A stretch of 64,000 nt of DNA from Tricholoma matsutake (GCA_026075535.2 AP026550.1:8308001-8372000), one strand, 5' to 3'; counted from the stretch's first letter, positions 11,342 to 23,448 are shown. Program-made: numbers and translations. Notes: generated by a model from the letters alone, not told the origin.

Positions 11342-12090
11342 GGTTTACTAAAAGACAGGATCAAATTATTTTCATTGCATGGAAGTAGGAACCATAAGTT
11401 ACTACAATTAAAAGAATAGAGGTTACTATACCTTCGTTGCATGAAAGTAGGAACAAAGGTTAAGGAATAAAAAATAAGTAATATATAAGAAAAAGATCAA
11501 CCATGTAAGTAAAAGGCTGCATCAAGCATAGTGTGTGATTTGGGAAGGCCACATCGGGTGTAGTCATGTAATAGGAAGGTACCGCATCAATAGGATAATG
11601 TCGGCACTGCTGGATGTGGGTAGAAGGGTATGGTGCCATTGCCAGGATGCATGTTGTCATATTTGCTGGTGGTGGTGCTGGCAGCGAGGGTGTGTCAGCA
11701 ATGTGTGTGGCTGTGTCAGCACCCTGGGAGTGTGTCGGCAGCATAGGGTGGCCATAACTCACTGTAACACAGACATTGGTATATCTGGTGTTGGTGAGTT
11801 GTTTATGCACCATAGGTGGCTATGCTATTGCTGGTGGCTGTGCCAGCGATGTGTGTGGCTGTGCTGATGCCATGGAAGTGTGTAACAGTGGTGTAGTAAT
11901 GTAACACAGACATTGGTATGTCTGGTGTTGGTGAGTTGTTTATGTGCCATAGGTGGCTGTGCTATTGCCGGTGGCTGTGTCAGCAGTGAGGGTGGTTGTG
12001 TCGGCGATGTGTGTGGTGTGCTGGCACCATGGAAGTGTGTAACAGCAGTGTAGGTAAATTAACTTGTTGTAATGTTGTGAGTCTGTGGGG
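11342..12090 (+). mobile_element. 749 bp insertion in Copia gag with 9 bp target duplication
   Basis: CCAGACTTA flanks the insertion exactly (11,333-11,341 and 12,091-12,099), and removing it restores gag in frame. The ends (GGTTTACTAA.. and ..CTGTGGGG) are not inverted repeats. The left part has two copies of a TTGCATGRAAGTAGGAAC motif; the right part (about 11,620-12,060) is a GT-rich tandem repeat with a 136 bp period containing GTAACACAGACATTGGTAT and GGTGTTGGTGAGTTGTTTAT. No coding capacity. A 9 bp duplication suggests a Mutator-like non-autonomous element lacking clear terminal inverted repeats. Confidence 0.75.
11620..12060 (+). repeat. GT-rich tandem repeat, 136 bp period
   Basis: Two full copies and a partial third. 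Each carries GTGTGTGGCTGTG, TCAGCA/GATG and the landmark ACACAGACATTGGTATRTCTGG at 11,766 and about 11,902. It lies inside the 749 bp insertion. Confidence 0.7.
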
Positions 12091-12442
12091 CCAGACTTAC
12101 AAGTATAATTCATTATCTGCCACAGTCCTTAACATGACCACTACTAGTGCCTTGACATTCAAACACATCAAGGACTCCATTGTCGCTGAAGCCTCTAGGC
12201 ACACAGTAGTTGGGAAGCCCACTGGCCCACCTCAGGCCAATAAGCTTTCTGCTGTCAAGCACAAAGGCAACAACCCCAAGTGGCAGCCCAAAGAAGGGCA
12301 AGACAACAATGGAGAGTCATCCCAAAAGTGTGGATGACGTGGGAACAGAAAGACTAAGGAGGATAAGCCCAAAGAAAAGCATACCCACCTCACCTCCAGT
12401 GCCTTTACCACCATAAATGGTAATGGCACCATCATACTACCG

Positions 12443-14040
12443 ATGCTGCTCATTCAGCACATCGAACAGTGTGACCACACTCCCACAAGGGACCCTCACT
12501 GCCAACTGCCTGCACAGGCCTATATGGGCTTGGCCTCTACCTCTCATTCAGTTTACGCCAAATATCAGCAAGCTCAAGACACCCTCAATCAAATGCAACT
12601 TCCATGCAGTGCAAAAAATCTGCAACCACTGGAAGAGCACCTGACAGTGCAAGAAGGTAAGAGAAGGAGGATTGAACCAGAAGAACTGGAAGAGCCTAGG
12701 ATCATGGAGGTAGAAGACGATACCATTTCCTTCAGATCAGAGCCTCTGGTCTCTGATGAAGAAGTGTGGAAGGCCATTGACGAGATGCTCATTGATGAAC
12801 CACTTGACATTGGTGGACATGATGACAGGTCAGTCCTTTTCCCTGCCACAAGCACTAAGATTAATATTCCAATGAATACAGCAAACTTTTCATGTGAAAT
12901 TTTACTGCTATTAAATGTATCATGGAATTATATAGATCTAAATATATGTGTTTTGTGTGCAAACAGAAATTGTAAGAAAGGTGCTGACTGGATTATTGAT
13001 TCAGGTGCATCAAAGCACTTCACTAGTGAAATGGAAGATTTTGCTTCCTACAAGCCTTTACTGAGAAAGGACTCTACCTTGGTTCAAACAGCCACAGGTA
13101 CTACTCATATAGTAGGAAAGGGAGCAGTCTTCATTAGACATCAGGTAGTATGTCATGGGAAGTCAGAGATGCATGAAACACAATTATACCCTGTCTACTA
13201 CATACCCAAATGTAGTACTTGACTACTTTCAACAGGCATCTTTTTACAAGATGGAAGTGATGTGCATGGTTCCTCCACACACATTTATTTTTTTGAGGAA
13301 ACCCAATAATGGATTGTGTCCCTCTTAGGAGACATGGCACGATCTATTGGGCTCAGACTCATATATTGAGCACCAAGAGGATGAATGTCATGACTATGTA
13401 TGTCGCTGACTACTTGACTTGGCATAGGCGACTTGGACACCCATCCAAAGAGGCACTAGGGAAAATGCCTAACAGTACCATAAAATTCCCAAGGAATTTA
13501 ATTATTCCTAAAGACAAAATTATATGTCCAGGGTGCGCTGAAGGGAAAATGACATTGAAACTTTTTTCCAAATCAAATTCATGCGCAGAGAAAACCTTTG
13601 AATTAATGCATTCTGATCTAAAGGAACTCCCGGTACTTTTGTACCACAAACATAAATACTTCATTGTATTTCTGGATGACAAAAAATCACATATCTGGAC
13701 CCAGTGCCTTAGAAAGAAGTCTGACGCCGCTGCAGCAATCAAGCAATTTCAGGCAATGGCTTTGATCCAGTATGGTGCTACAATCAAGAGCTGGTGTGTC
13801 AATCCAGGGGGGGAGTTCAAAGATCATGAGCTACAAAATGTGTTCAAGGATTTCAGCATCAAAATAGAGATGTCTGCACCCCATGTTCACCAACAGAATG
13901 GGCATGCAGAGCACACCATAAGGACAATAATGGAAAGGTCACAAACCCTGCAATTTACTGCCTGTCCACCACAATCATGGTGGGAATTTTGCATTGAGCA
14001 TGCAACATACCTACATGGGCAGGTGTTTCTATTAACCCCA
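12443..14040 (+). pseudogene. Copia pol, protease and integrase N-terminal part
   Basis: The aspartic protease active site DWIIDSGASKHF is at about 12,990-13,025. The GAG-pre-integrase zinc region follows (WHRRLGHPSKEALGKMP, near 13,425, and CPGCAEGK with the Cys pair, near 13,530), then the integrase core: HSDLKELPVL (first Asp), LDDKKSH, and CVNPGGEFKDHELQ. Relatives have D-N-GGEF here; the N-P-GGEF shows that the second catalytic Asp is changed to Asn. The third acidic residue region SAPHVHQQNGHAEHTIRT is kept (Glu present). A stop and frameshift lie at 13,221-13,309. The gene is cut at about 14,035 (EHATYLH) by the large insertion and resumes near 27,905 (TPIRHLKWLTPFED). Integrase joins the cDNA to the chromosome; here it is dead. 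Confidence 0.88.
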
Positions 14041-14959
14041 AGTCAAAATTGGTGCCAATGAACCATGGGTTAGTACAGTAGAACCCATGACTAATTAGGA
14101 GAGTGTTTGATCCTGATGAAACGCTCACTGGGTTAGCCTCAACCTCAATTGAATCTAAACTGGGGTTATATTGCATCATTTGCATCCAGGCTGTACTGAT
14201 GTTGAATAGCTCAAAATATGCCCCCCCCCCTGCTCATTTGCTGGTTCAGAAACAGGCTCAAATTCAAACAATAATGCAGTATAATATATGAATAGTCGTA
14301 ATAGTATGGCATGAATGAAAGACAGGTGATACAGAGGACACTGGGAGAGCAACTGACATGCACATTAAACAATATATGTCAAGTCATATACTTATCATGA
14401 TAACCATAACTCACCTAAGATAATAGCATCGTCCTACTTGACAAGCAGGATGCCACACTCCATGAGATCATGCGCTATGTATCCACCTCGCTCCAGCCTC
14501 CAACTCCTGCCCTGACCTTTTCACATACAAAGAATGAGGATACATATGTTCCCAGCTCCAAATACACAACACCATTCCGATGCAACCCACAAGACTGGGT
14601 CATACAAGCATCAAGGAAACCACAGACAATGTGGTACATGCCCTCACAGATGGGTGTAAGTTCAACAACAGCAGAGCTGAGAGAATGGGAGAAAGTGGTT
14701 GTTGACACGATGGTTCAAGTTGAACTTGAGATCAACAAACATATATATCATGTGACATCCACAGCCAGGATGCGTTTGGCAGTCAGCATTTCTCATGACC
14801 TCTCTGCACCTTGTCATTCATCTAGTAGATGTGTTTTCCAAAGGTAGCATGGCTGTATGTATCTGCTTACATGTAATTTTGACATACAGCTCCCAGGAAT
14901 ATCAGTCCAGATGTCAATCTAATTCAATCATGAAGTAACATGAGACAAAGACACTCCTC
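14041..14959. other. Left end of the large insertion, no firm gene
   Basis: Holds a 12-base C run near 14,221, and a plus-strand open stretch 14,470-14,847 (EDTYVPSSKYTTPFRCNPQD, ELREWEKVVVDTMVQVELEI) that I cannot assign and that may be a shadow. Otherwise nothing recognised. Confidence 0.35.
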
Positions 14960-16603
14960 AAAGCATCACTGCAAGAAATGACTGAAAAACCCAGCCCCTT
15001 GTGCAGCCACCTGGTGATGATTTACAAGACCCCCCCCCCCAAACTACCCGGTACTGCTGAGCGACCAGAATTAGAACTCTCAGGACTGGTGGGTACTCTG
15101 TACCAGCAACAGTGGAAGCAGCAGTGGGCTCGAAAAAGGTTTCTGTGTTCGAGGCTGCAAAGTGCACATTGTCAAGTATAATTATCTTGTTCACGTAGCT
15201 GTTGAGATAACTTTAGATCAGCCTGCCGGAGTTTTGACCAAGCACATGCACTCTTTCCACTGTGTTCCTGCCAGATTACAACCCCGTTTGGGGATCTCAC
15301 GAGCAAAGAAACTGTCCACCTTACTCCAGAAATCTTCACCCTTTGGTATACGTCCACCAACAGTCTGTTTACACTTCTTTTTGGCTTGGCCTACATCACC
15401 ATCTTCAAAGCTTTCTCCATCAGACTCATCAGGTGCTCCGTGAAGGCCTGGGTTGTTGAGAATAAACCTTTGCTTTGGTTTTACATTAGTAGAGTCTATT
15501 GGTGCTCAAAAACAGGAATGTACCAAGATCACATTGTGGACTGTAAATCCGTGGTCGAGTTTCTCACTGGCACCCCCTCGCTTATACTTCATTGCAGATT
15601 AATAGGTAAATTCGGCTAATGACTGGAATGAATCTGGGGCAACGCTATCTTGTAGCTGTGGACTTTAGGTCAACAATTGACAATAACTGGAGCACCGTCA
15701 ACATACATCTTGTCAAAATGCATTTCAGACACTGGAACATGTTTTCTTTATGATCGATGTGAGCTGTTTCTTGCATGCTGGACTTCCAAAGACATTTTCC
15801 AGTTTCATTCCTGTGCGTTCTTTGTTTAAAACAGCCTGCAGTTTGATGAATCATCATCATCATAGGGGCATATGACTCAGGGAAAAAATACCTCAACATC
15901 CATGTGCATAGTTGTGAAGGTGGTACATGTTGCATGTTGCTTGGTAAATAATATCTTGAGCAGTGCCTCGGATATTTCCCTGTGTAGGAAGTCAGCACGA
16001 GATGCTATATTTTGTTAGTAGTTCCTAATCACTGTTCTGCACTGAAGGTAAATGTCTGCTTGAGACATATCTTCAGATCTGTGAACAGTTCTTTCAGATT
16101 GCCAATTCCCTGTTGGGCTGCCAATCGTCACTGTTCTGCTGCATCACCATACATAACTACTAGCATGTAGAGATGCATCAAAAGATCTGCTTGTGAAAGC
16201 AGCGGATGAAGGGATCCCAGCTAGCAACATGAATTATGTGTCAGTCTTCCCAGTTAATGATGCAACATTGATGCACCCACACAAACACATGTAAGTTAGC
16301 ACACTGCTGCTGATCAAGCCTGAAGTCTTTGGCCAATCCATCGATGGTTTCCACATCAATGATACTGCCAGTGGTAGCAGTAGGTGGTGAAGAAAATGGG
16401 GATCCTCTTGTGTCCAGCAGTGCCAGCCCACCTGGAGTAGCATAGAGTGGAGAGTCATGCATTGGGTGAGGAGAGGGAGAAGAGAGTGAGTTGTCAAAAG
16501 GGGTAAATGGATCAGAGACATGATCATGAGACTGGTAAGCTGAGGGCTGATAAGTCATTGCTTGCATGTCAGGGGGTAAGCGCAAGTCCATGCGGTAATC
16601 CAA
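14960..16603 (-). pseudogene. TE-associated basidiomycete gene, minus strand, broken
   Basis: Pieces in order from the start at 16,603: MDYRMDLRLPPDMQAMTYQP, a Ser/Pro-rich linker, IDGLAKDFRLDQQQCANLHV, then near 16,170 LYMLVVMYGDAAEQ, near 16,100 IGNLKELFTDLKICLKQTFT, and near 15,440-15,290 the segment PKGEDFWSKVDSFFARE with NLAGTQWKE. This succession (a LA-x-F-x-L / ANLH-FV start, a helical NLKELF-type region, then EDFWSKVDxFF) is one I know from unnamed proteins that recur beside transposons in agaricomycete genomes; no biochemical role is established. Stops and frame changes break it. It is divergent to the stretch starting at 16,776. Confidence 0.5.
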
Positions 16604-16713
16604 GGGTCAAATGGAGAGACTGCAAGCCTTTTATAGATACACAGTATGTCACAAGTTTACGTTTTGTTGATTGCATTGTGGACGTGTTGTTTGTGCTAAT
16701 TGCATAGGAGAAG

Positions 16714-16720
16714 TATAAAA
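16714..16720 (+). promoter_or_regulatory. TATA box between divergent genes
   Basis: TATAAAA lies about 55 bp before the ATG at 16,776 and in the 172 bp gap between it and the minus-strand start at 16,603. Position and sequence fit a TATA box for the plus-strand transcript. Confidence 0.4.
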
Positions 16721-16775
16721 GGTGGGTTATTTGTTTGTTCATTGTTCCACCTGACTGACCCTGATCTTTGCCGCC

Positions 16776-17600
16776 ATGATGAGAGCCCTGACATGTATGA
16801 AATCAGACCCACTTTCTCCATTACATCATGCTTGGTTTTCACCGTTATCTGGACATGGAAAGTATGTCTGCCAGTCCCAACACTTGATGGTTGATGCAAC
16901 ATGTACCACCCCAGATTACTCACACCACCAAAGCTCCGAGTTGGGAATTCCTGTCATCTACCAAGAGCTGCAGTGGAAAAGGCAAATCAACTCCAGCTGA
17001 CAACCAGGTCAGTGTTTAAATTCGGCATGTCGGGTCTTAGTAACTTACTATGGCTCTGCTTATCATGGGTGTGCAGTCTCTTCGAGGGTGGCACTTTAGA
17101 CAGTCAAGTTTCTGAGTCACAATATATCCAAAACATCACAGAAGAATTTGATGTCGACAATGTGCTTGCAGAGTCACAGGATGATGAGAATACTTTGGTT
17201 GGAAATATAGTTGACTTGGACTACGACCTTCATTGTTCCCAGAAATCTCAATGTAAGCAGATTTGTAGCAATATGTCATGAACCAACTTCAAATTATATC
17301 AGACAGTGAAGCAATCCAGCATCTTGTTGTCAACATCTTGCTACAATGTTCCACCTGCCATCCTGGGGCCATCCTTGCTTTCTCCACCACAGCCCCGAGC
17401 CCATCCTGGGATTTCAGTTGAAGTTTCTCAAGCAGAACATGAGATCATTCAATTGGTCTGTTCACTGCAGAAGCCTGACACAGAGAGGTTGGAGCAAGAG
17501 CAAGAAGAGTCGCAATGACTTTGTGTGGGATGTCAGCAGTTGTGGGCATGGATCCAAGAACTTATGGGGCATTGGAAGAAAACAAAATTGAGGTACCAAA
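16776..17600 (+). pseudogene. Uncertain plus-strand gene remnant
   Basis: Open pieces read MMRALTCMKSDPLSPLHHAW, SSELGIPVIYQELQWKRQIN (to 17,000), EEFDVDNVLAESQDDENTLV (near 17,140-17,240), and a Glu/Gln-rich end LEQEQEESQ (17,490). Stops separate them. Composition looks like protein rather than chance in places, but I recognise no family. It lies between the minus-strand gene at 16.6 kb and the tail of the large minus-strand transposase-like gene. Confidence 0.3.
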
Positions 17601-17614
17601 TTTTCCTATGGTTA

Positions 17615-17827
17615 CTATTTAACATTTGTATAGACCTTTAACAAGTTACAAATTTTGGGATGCTTAAGAATTGGCAATGAGTTGTGAGATTTGTTGTGGA
17701 CGAGCACATCCCTCTGCAGATAAGCCTGAAGCAGTTGGACCTGTGGCTCAAGCAGCTTTGAACTTGATGAATTACTGGCTCCAGTGGCAATGGTTCCCAA
17801 GGCCTTGAGTGCTGCTAACTCCTTTAC
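17615..17827 (-). pseudogene. C-terminal part of the large transposase-like gene, cut off by the Gypsy insertion
   Basis: On the minus strand the peptide before the Gypsy ends ..DVDNIVHKSAV and this stretch continues KELAALKALGTIATGASNS, in the same frame once the Gypsy and one TTTAC copy are removed. It runs on to LPILKHPKICN and then a stop. See the main part at 23,880-27,655. Confidence 0.65.
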
Positions 17828-18253
17828 TGTAAGGGGACTAGGGGGGTGCCCTGTGTGTTTTTCCTATTTTTTATGTTCGTCCTATATTTTTCCCCACCTC
17901 ATTTCCTTCTATTCTTCATTTTCTATGATTTTTCTGGATTTTATTACTAATTTTCCCTTGCTATCATGTTTGTACATGTTGACACTTTTATATTTAGAGG
18001 CGGAGTACCCCTTCCGACACATACCCCTTGGTATGATGTCATTCGGCGGCCTTGATCTGCCTATCTCCGCCTTTTTCTATTTTTAGGTTATATTTGATTT
18101 TTGTTGTCTTCACATATACTGGGCATCAGCAAGGGGATCCTTAGAGTTTTCTCTTCGGATTTCCCTTTGCTAGGTGCGCCCCCAATCCCTGTATTATGTA
18201 GCATAATTTTAACTTCAGATTTCCCTTTGCTAGAGGCTTAGGTTGCCCTTATA
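17828..18253 (+). repeat. Gypsy 5' LTR
   Basis: 426 bp. Differs from the 3' LTR at 18,037, 18,038, 18,058, 18,105, 18,156 and 18,217; every difference is a transition at a CpG-derived site. Contains an internal repeat TTCRGATTTCCCTTTGCTAG (two copies near the 3' end). Confidence 0.95.
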
Positions 18254-18284
18254 GTAGAAAACTCTCCCCTAAGGCCCGAAAATC

Positions 18285-20482
18285 GTGAACGCGCTGCCCA
18301 AGATAGGCAGGTACGGACTGGACGATGCTTCCGAAAGCTCCACAGAGTCCCTACACACCGTTCCAGATACTCTCGCCTTTATTACGCCGCCATTTTCGCC
18401 AAACGCACTCCCTAGCGACATGGACGCATCAGAACGCTTCGATGCGCTTGAAAGCGACGTTTCCGGAATGCGCACGCAAATCGACTCGCTTAAATCTACG
18501 ATTGAAAACTTCGTTAGGACCCTCCAGGCTAACCCTACGACCAATAGTTCCCCCTTTACGACTCCAAGCGCACCCAACAACGACATTTTGCCAAACGCGT
18601 CCACTAAGGAATGTGCCCAGATCAAACCATCCCCCCCCGCCGAATTTAATGGTGCACGTGCGCAGGGACATGCATTCCTTAATTCCTGTGAGTTATACAT
18701 TAGTCTCCAGTCGCATCAATTCGTCGATGAGGCTGCAAGAATTTATTGGGCCTTCACATACATGAAATCTGAACGCACCTATCTCTATGTGGACCGTATC
18801 CTACGTCAAACTAAAGAACTCGGTTCTCTACCTTTCTCCACTTGGGGTGACTTTCGAGCTGAGTTCATATGCCACTTCTGCCCCCTCAATGAACGCCACC
18901 GAGCAGTGACATGACTTGAGTCATCCGCTTACCACCAGGGACGTCGATCTGTGGACGACTATATCAATGAGTTCAAGGATTTGGTGGACATGGCAGGATA
19001 TGGGAGTGGGTTACCAGTGGTGGTGAAGTTCCGACGGGGGCTCAACCAAGAAATTCAGGACCAGATTGCACAGATGTTGGAAGGGCACCCAGCGGACGAT
19101 GATATCCTTGCTTGGTATGAAGCTGCTTCACTCTGTGATGAGAACCGACTCACAAATGCAGCGTTTAATGCTGCATTCTGTGCTCCAACTACCACTCATA
19201 CACCCTACACCTTCAATCGAAGCCTCCCCCGCCCAAACCCCATTCCTGTTCGTCAAACTCCCACACCAGCCGTCAATGTCCCAGTACCAATGGATGTTGA
19301 TGCAGCCCGCAGCCGTGCACGTAAGTTGGATCTCTGCTACCGTTGTGGGGAACCTGGACACAGGGCTGGAGCGTGTCCCCATCATCAGGATATCTGCATG
19401 CTCACCCCCGAGGGACGAGACGAACTCCTGCAAGATTTGTTGGCGCTTGTAGATGTTGAGGAAGCGAAGGATCAAGTTGCAGAGGAGATTAAGTTGGAAG
19501 TTGTAGAGGAGCAGGATTTTCCTATTCGCAGCAAGTGAATCGTACGCCCTCACTGACTGTCCATAACTGCTTTGAAGTCTTGTCAGTTGAATCCCTGGAG
19601 AATGAATCCATTTCTGTGACTGCTCCCCTCTCTGACCCTTCGAAGTTGGCTAAAGATGTACCTGCTCTCCCCATCTCTCCTTCTACTCCACGTCCCAAAA
19701 TTAAATCATGGGAGCGTAAACTACCATGCAAGTATATTGTGGCATCCACTCCCTCTGCACATCCCTTAAACCTAGCCATCGAACTGCAGACGACCGACAC
19801 TGGACAGATACTCGGTGTCTCTGCGCTCCTGGACTCTGGTGCGGCTGGTCTCTTCATCGATTCCCATCTGGTACAACAACATCATCTAAATACTCACTCA
19901 CTCTCACATCCGATACCTGTATATAACGTGGATGGATCCCCAAATGAAGCTGGTGCCATCCGAGAGGTTGCAGACCTGGTTCTCCGTTACAAAGATCATA
20001 GTGAGCATGCCCTTTTTGCTGTCACTCAATTAGGAAAGCAGAGGGTGATTTTGGGATATCCATGGCTTCGAGACCATAACCCAGAGGTCGACTGGCGCAC
20101 CGGGGAGGTTACCATGAGCCGATGTCCATCCCACTGTCGGACGTGTTTCACAGAAGCCAGGCAAGAACGCCGTGGACAGAAGGCAGCAATACGATGAACT
20201 CAGAAGTGTCATGCTGGACCCCTGCCTATACCTGAAGTGGAATTGGAAGGGGTTCCTGATCTAATGCTGGACTTGGATGATGATGATGAGGACCCAGAGG
20301 AAGTGGAGGAGGGTGATTGGATCTTCTACACTGCAATTCACTCATCGCATGAGGTGTGTGCCACATCGAACATATCCCAAGGCCTTGCCGAGGCCTTCCA
20401 CAAAAACAATGCTGCTAAATCCTCTACTAACTCCTTACTCCCTCATCTCCATGAGTTTGAAGACATGTTCTCCAAGGAGTAA
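18285..20482 (+). pseudogene. Gypsy gag and protease
   Basis: The most likely start is the ATG at 18,420 (MDASERFDALESDVSGMRTQ); the open frame itself extends up to 18,285. The Gag body includes FNGARAQGHAFLNSCELYIS and PFSTWGDFRAEFICHFCPLN. The TGA at 18,912 stands where relatives read T-R-LES. Gag continues with SVDDYINEFKDLVDMAGYGS (from 18,945) and a zinc knuckle CYRCGEPGHRAGAC near 19,336. A frame change near 19,510-19,535 leads into the protease part, whose active site LLDSGAAGLFID lies near 19,828. A TGA at 20,195 and a TAA at 20,480 precede the reverse transcriptase frame. Gag forms the particle, the protease cuts the polyprotein. Confidence 0.9.
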
Positions 20483-20518
20483 TTTGGCTCTCTTCCTGCA
20501 CGTAAGCCATGGGATCAC

Positions 20519-23437
20519 GTGATCAAACTCACCCCCGGTGCAACCCCTTCATCCTGCAAGGTCTATCCTCTCTCTCTGGAAGAACAACGGCAGCTTGACC
20601 AGTTCATCGACGAGCACCTGGCCTCTGGACGTATTCGACCATCGAAGTCACCCATGGCCTCTCCCTTTTTCTTTGTCAAGAAGAAGGATGGCTCACTTCG
20701 ACCGGTTCAAGACTACAGAAGGCTCAACAACATCACGGTCAAAAATCGCTACCCACTACCCCTCATCTCCGAACTCGTAAACCAGCTCCATGGAGCCCGA
20801 TACTTCACCAAGCTCGATGTCCGTTGGGGCTATAATAATGTGAGGATAAAGGAGGGAGATGAGTGGAAGGCAGCCTTTCATACCAACCGTGGTCTTTTTG
20901 AACCGCTTGTCATGTTCTTTGGCCTTACTAATAGCCCTGCCACCTTTCAGACCATGATGAACAACATCTTCCATGACCTCATCCTTGAAGGCGTTGTCTG
21001 CATCTATCTCGACGACATCCTCATCTTCACTCGCACAGTTGAAGAGCACCGTCGCATCACACGCCTCGTCCTAGAGCGACTTCGACGGTACAAACTCTAC
21101 CTTCGTCAGGACAAATGCGAGTTCGAAAGGACCAAGATTGAGTACCTCGGCCTGATTATCTCGGAGGGTCAAGTGGAGATGGATCCTATCAAGGTAAACG
21201 GGGTCACAGCTTGGCCGATGCCCACGAACAAGAAGGAGGTGCAGTCTTTCCTGGGCTTCATCAATTTTTATCGGCATTTTATCAAGGATTTCTCACATCA
21301 TGCACGACCGCTGTTCGACTTGACAGGAAAGGAGGCATGGAGGTGGGATAATGCACAACAGGAGGCATTCGAAAAGCTTAAGGAGATGGTCACTTCCGCT
21401 CCAATCCTTACCTTTGCTGATGATTTGCATCCTTTTCGTGTAGAAGCCGACAGTTCTGACTTTGCGATGGGTGCCATGTTGTCTCAGCAGTCTCCGGAGG
21501 ACCAGAAGTGGCATCCTGTTGCGTTCTACTCCAAAAGCCTTAGTGCTGTAGAGAGAAACTACAAGATCCATGACAAGGAGATGTTGGCGATAATGCGTGC
21601 GCTTGAGGAGTGGCGACACTTCCTCGAGGGTGCCCAACACAAGGTGGAAATTTGGACGGATCACAAGAACCTCGAGTACTTCATGACGGCCAAGAAATTG
21701 AACCGTCGTCAAGCTTGTTGGTCCCTGTATCTATCTAGATTCGACTTCTCCTTACACCACCATCCGGGTCGCAGCATGGGGAAGACCAATGCCCTATCCC
21801 GATGTGCAGACCATGGGGATGGCAGTGGTGACAACCAAAACATTGTGCTGTTGCAGCCAGACCTGTTCACCATTCGGGCACTGGAAGGCATCGCACCCCA
21901 GGGCGAGGAGTGGGACATCCTATGTGACATTCGTCACGCAAACTGTAGCGGTTTACATGAGGATGTTGTTGCCCGAGCTGTTAAAGAACTGAGGAAGGGA
22001 TCGACCCTTTCCTTACGTGCAGCAGAGTGGGCTGAAAAGGAGGACTTGTTGTATTTCAGTGATCACATCTATGTTCCCAATGACCCAGACCTTCGCTGGC
22101 GCATCATATCCCAACACCATGACTCACAGATTGCTGGCCACCCCGGACGCTGGAAGACCTTGGAGCTCACCTCACGGAACTATTGGTGGCCACAAATGTC
22201 ACAGCTCATTGGTCAGTATTGTCGCACTTGTGACCTTTGCTTATGCACCAAGGTTCCTTGTCGCAAGCCTATTGGTGAGCTACACCCTCTTCCTGTTCCA
22301 GAGAGTTGTTGGGATGTCATCAGCATCGACTTTGTGGTGGAATTGCCAGAGTCAAACGGGTTTGATGCGGTGATGTGCACAGTTGACTCAGTGGGGAAAC
22401 GCGCTCACTTCATTCCCACTCACACCACTGTCAGTGCCCTAGGTGCCGCTCGACTCTACCTCCACCACGTGTGGAAATTACATGGACTTCCTGGTGCCTT
22501 CCTCTCGGATCGTGGCCCTCAGTTCATGGCAGAGTTCACTCGTGAGCTGTACTGACTCCTGGGGATCAAACTCCTTGCTTCAACCGCTTATCACCCACAA
22601 ACTGATGGCCAGACGGAGTGAGTCAACCAGGAACTGGAGCAGTACATTTGCCTCTTTGTCAATGAATGCCAGGACGATTGGGATGATCTCCTTCCTTTGG
22701 CCGAGTTCGGATACAACAACCATGTCCATGCTTCCACTCAACAGACCCCTTTCCTCTTAGACACTGGACGACATCCACACATGGGATTTGAACCTCGCCA
22801 AACTCCCTCACACATCGAGACAGTGAATGAGTTCACAGAACACATGAGGGATAGCTTGGAGGAGGCAAGGGGAGCCTTAGCAAAGGCGAAGGACGACATG
22901 GCGTGATTTTACAACCAATGCCATTCCCCAACCCCTCAGTACAAGGTTGGTGATCGAGTTTATCTTGACTCCAGTGACATCTCCACTACACGTCCATCCA
23001 AGAAACTCGCTCATCGCTTCTTGGGACCTTTCCCCATTGTCAAGTGCGTTGGAACACATGCCTATCGTCTACGCCTCCCAGCCTCCATGTCCAGACTCCA
23101 TCCCATCTTCCATGTCGTCAAATTGCTTCCAGCTCCCCCAGATCCGTTCCTGGGATGCCATTCACACCCACCACCACCACCTACAGTGATCGAGGGAGAA
23201 CCCCAATATGAAGTCGAGTCAATCTTGGATAGCTGTTTGCGTCGAGGAAAACTCCAGTATTTGGTACATTGGAAGGGTTATGGGTATGAGGAGAACTCAT
23301 GGGTCAAAGAGTCTGACGTAAATGCCCCTCGGTTAATCAAGGAATTCCACCAATGGCACACTGCTGCACCGCGTCGCATTCAAGTCACAGACTTTGGTCG
23401 TATACGATTTCGAATGCATCGGGGCAATGCATCTTAG
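20519..23437 (+). pseudogene. Gypsy pol: reverse transcriptase, RNase H, integrase, chromodomain
   Basis: A 678-codon uninterrupted frame covers the reverse transcriptase (VKKKDGSLRPVQDYRRLN, GLTNSPATFQTMMN, catalytic YLDDILIF near 21,010), RNase H (VEADSSDFAMGAMLS, DKEMLAIMRALEEWRHFLEG) and most of the integrase: HH-CC zinc region (HDSQIAGHPGRWKTLEL, CRTCDLC), and core with DFVVELP (first Asp), LSDRGPQF (second Asp) and TDGQTE (Glu). Stops are TGA at 22,553, 22,619 and 22,904, each where relatives have Arg (LY-R-LLG, QTE-R-VNQ, MA-R-YYN). The last domain (about 23,200-23,330) is a chromodomain: YEVESILDSCLRRGKLQYLV followed by HWKGYGYEENSW. Chromodomains guide integration to histone-marked chromatin. 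Ends at 23,437, just before the polypurine tract. Confidence 0.93.
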
Positions 23438-23448
23438 AGAGGGGGTGA
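23434..23448 (+). promoter_or_regulatory. Gypsy polypurine tract
   Basis: Purine-rich AGAGAGGGGGTGA directly before the 3' LTR; the standard plus-strand primer position. Confidence 0.75.

Larger units (their letters stand above)
10810..12421 (+). pseudogene. Copia gag, split by a 749 bp insertion
   Basis: The start MSSTLEKLVQIFNGSNYIQW is typical of Copia Gag (retrotran_gag family): a target phrase FNGxNYxxW followed by MKAWLRSQGLW. The frame shifts near 11,070-11,090 and goes on with AKMADKFEHLMAANVTIPKL and LAAMPHEYW up to 11,341. It resumes at 12,100 with YKYNSLSATVLNMTTTSALT and FKHIKDSIVAE after the nested element; the joined frame is perfect across the 9 bp duplication. The end (12,220-12,420) is basic and Ser/Pro-rich as expected near the nucleocapsid, but no CCHC knuckle is visible. 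Gag packages the element RNA into cytoplasmic particles. Frameshifts make it non-functional. Confidence 0.85.

Noticed and set aside
17784..18086. Plus-strand ORF spanning into the Gypsy 5' LTR
   Set aside because: It lies almost wholly in the LTR and recurs in the 3' LTR at 23,474-23,707; LTR sequence, not a gene.
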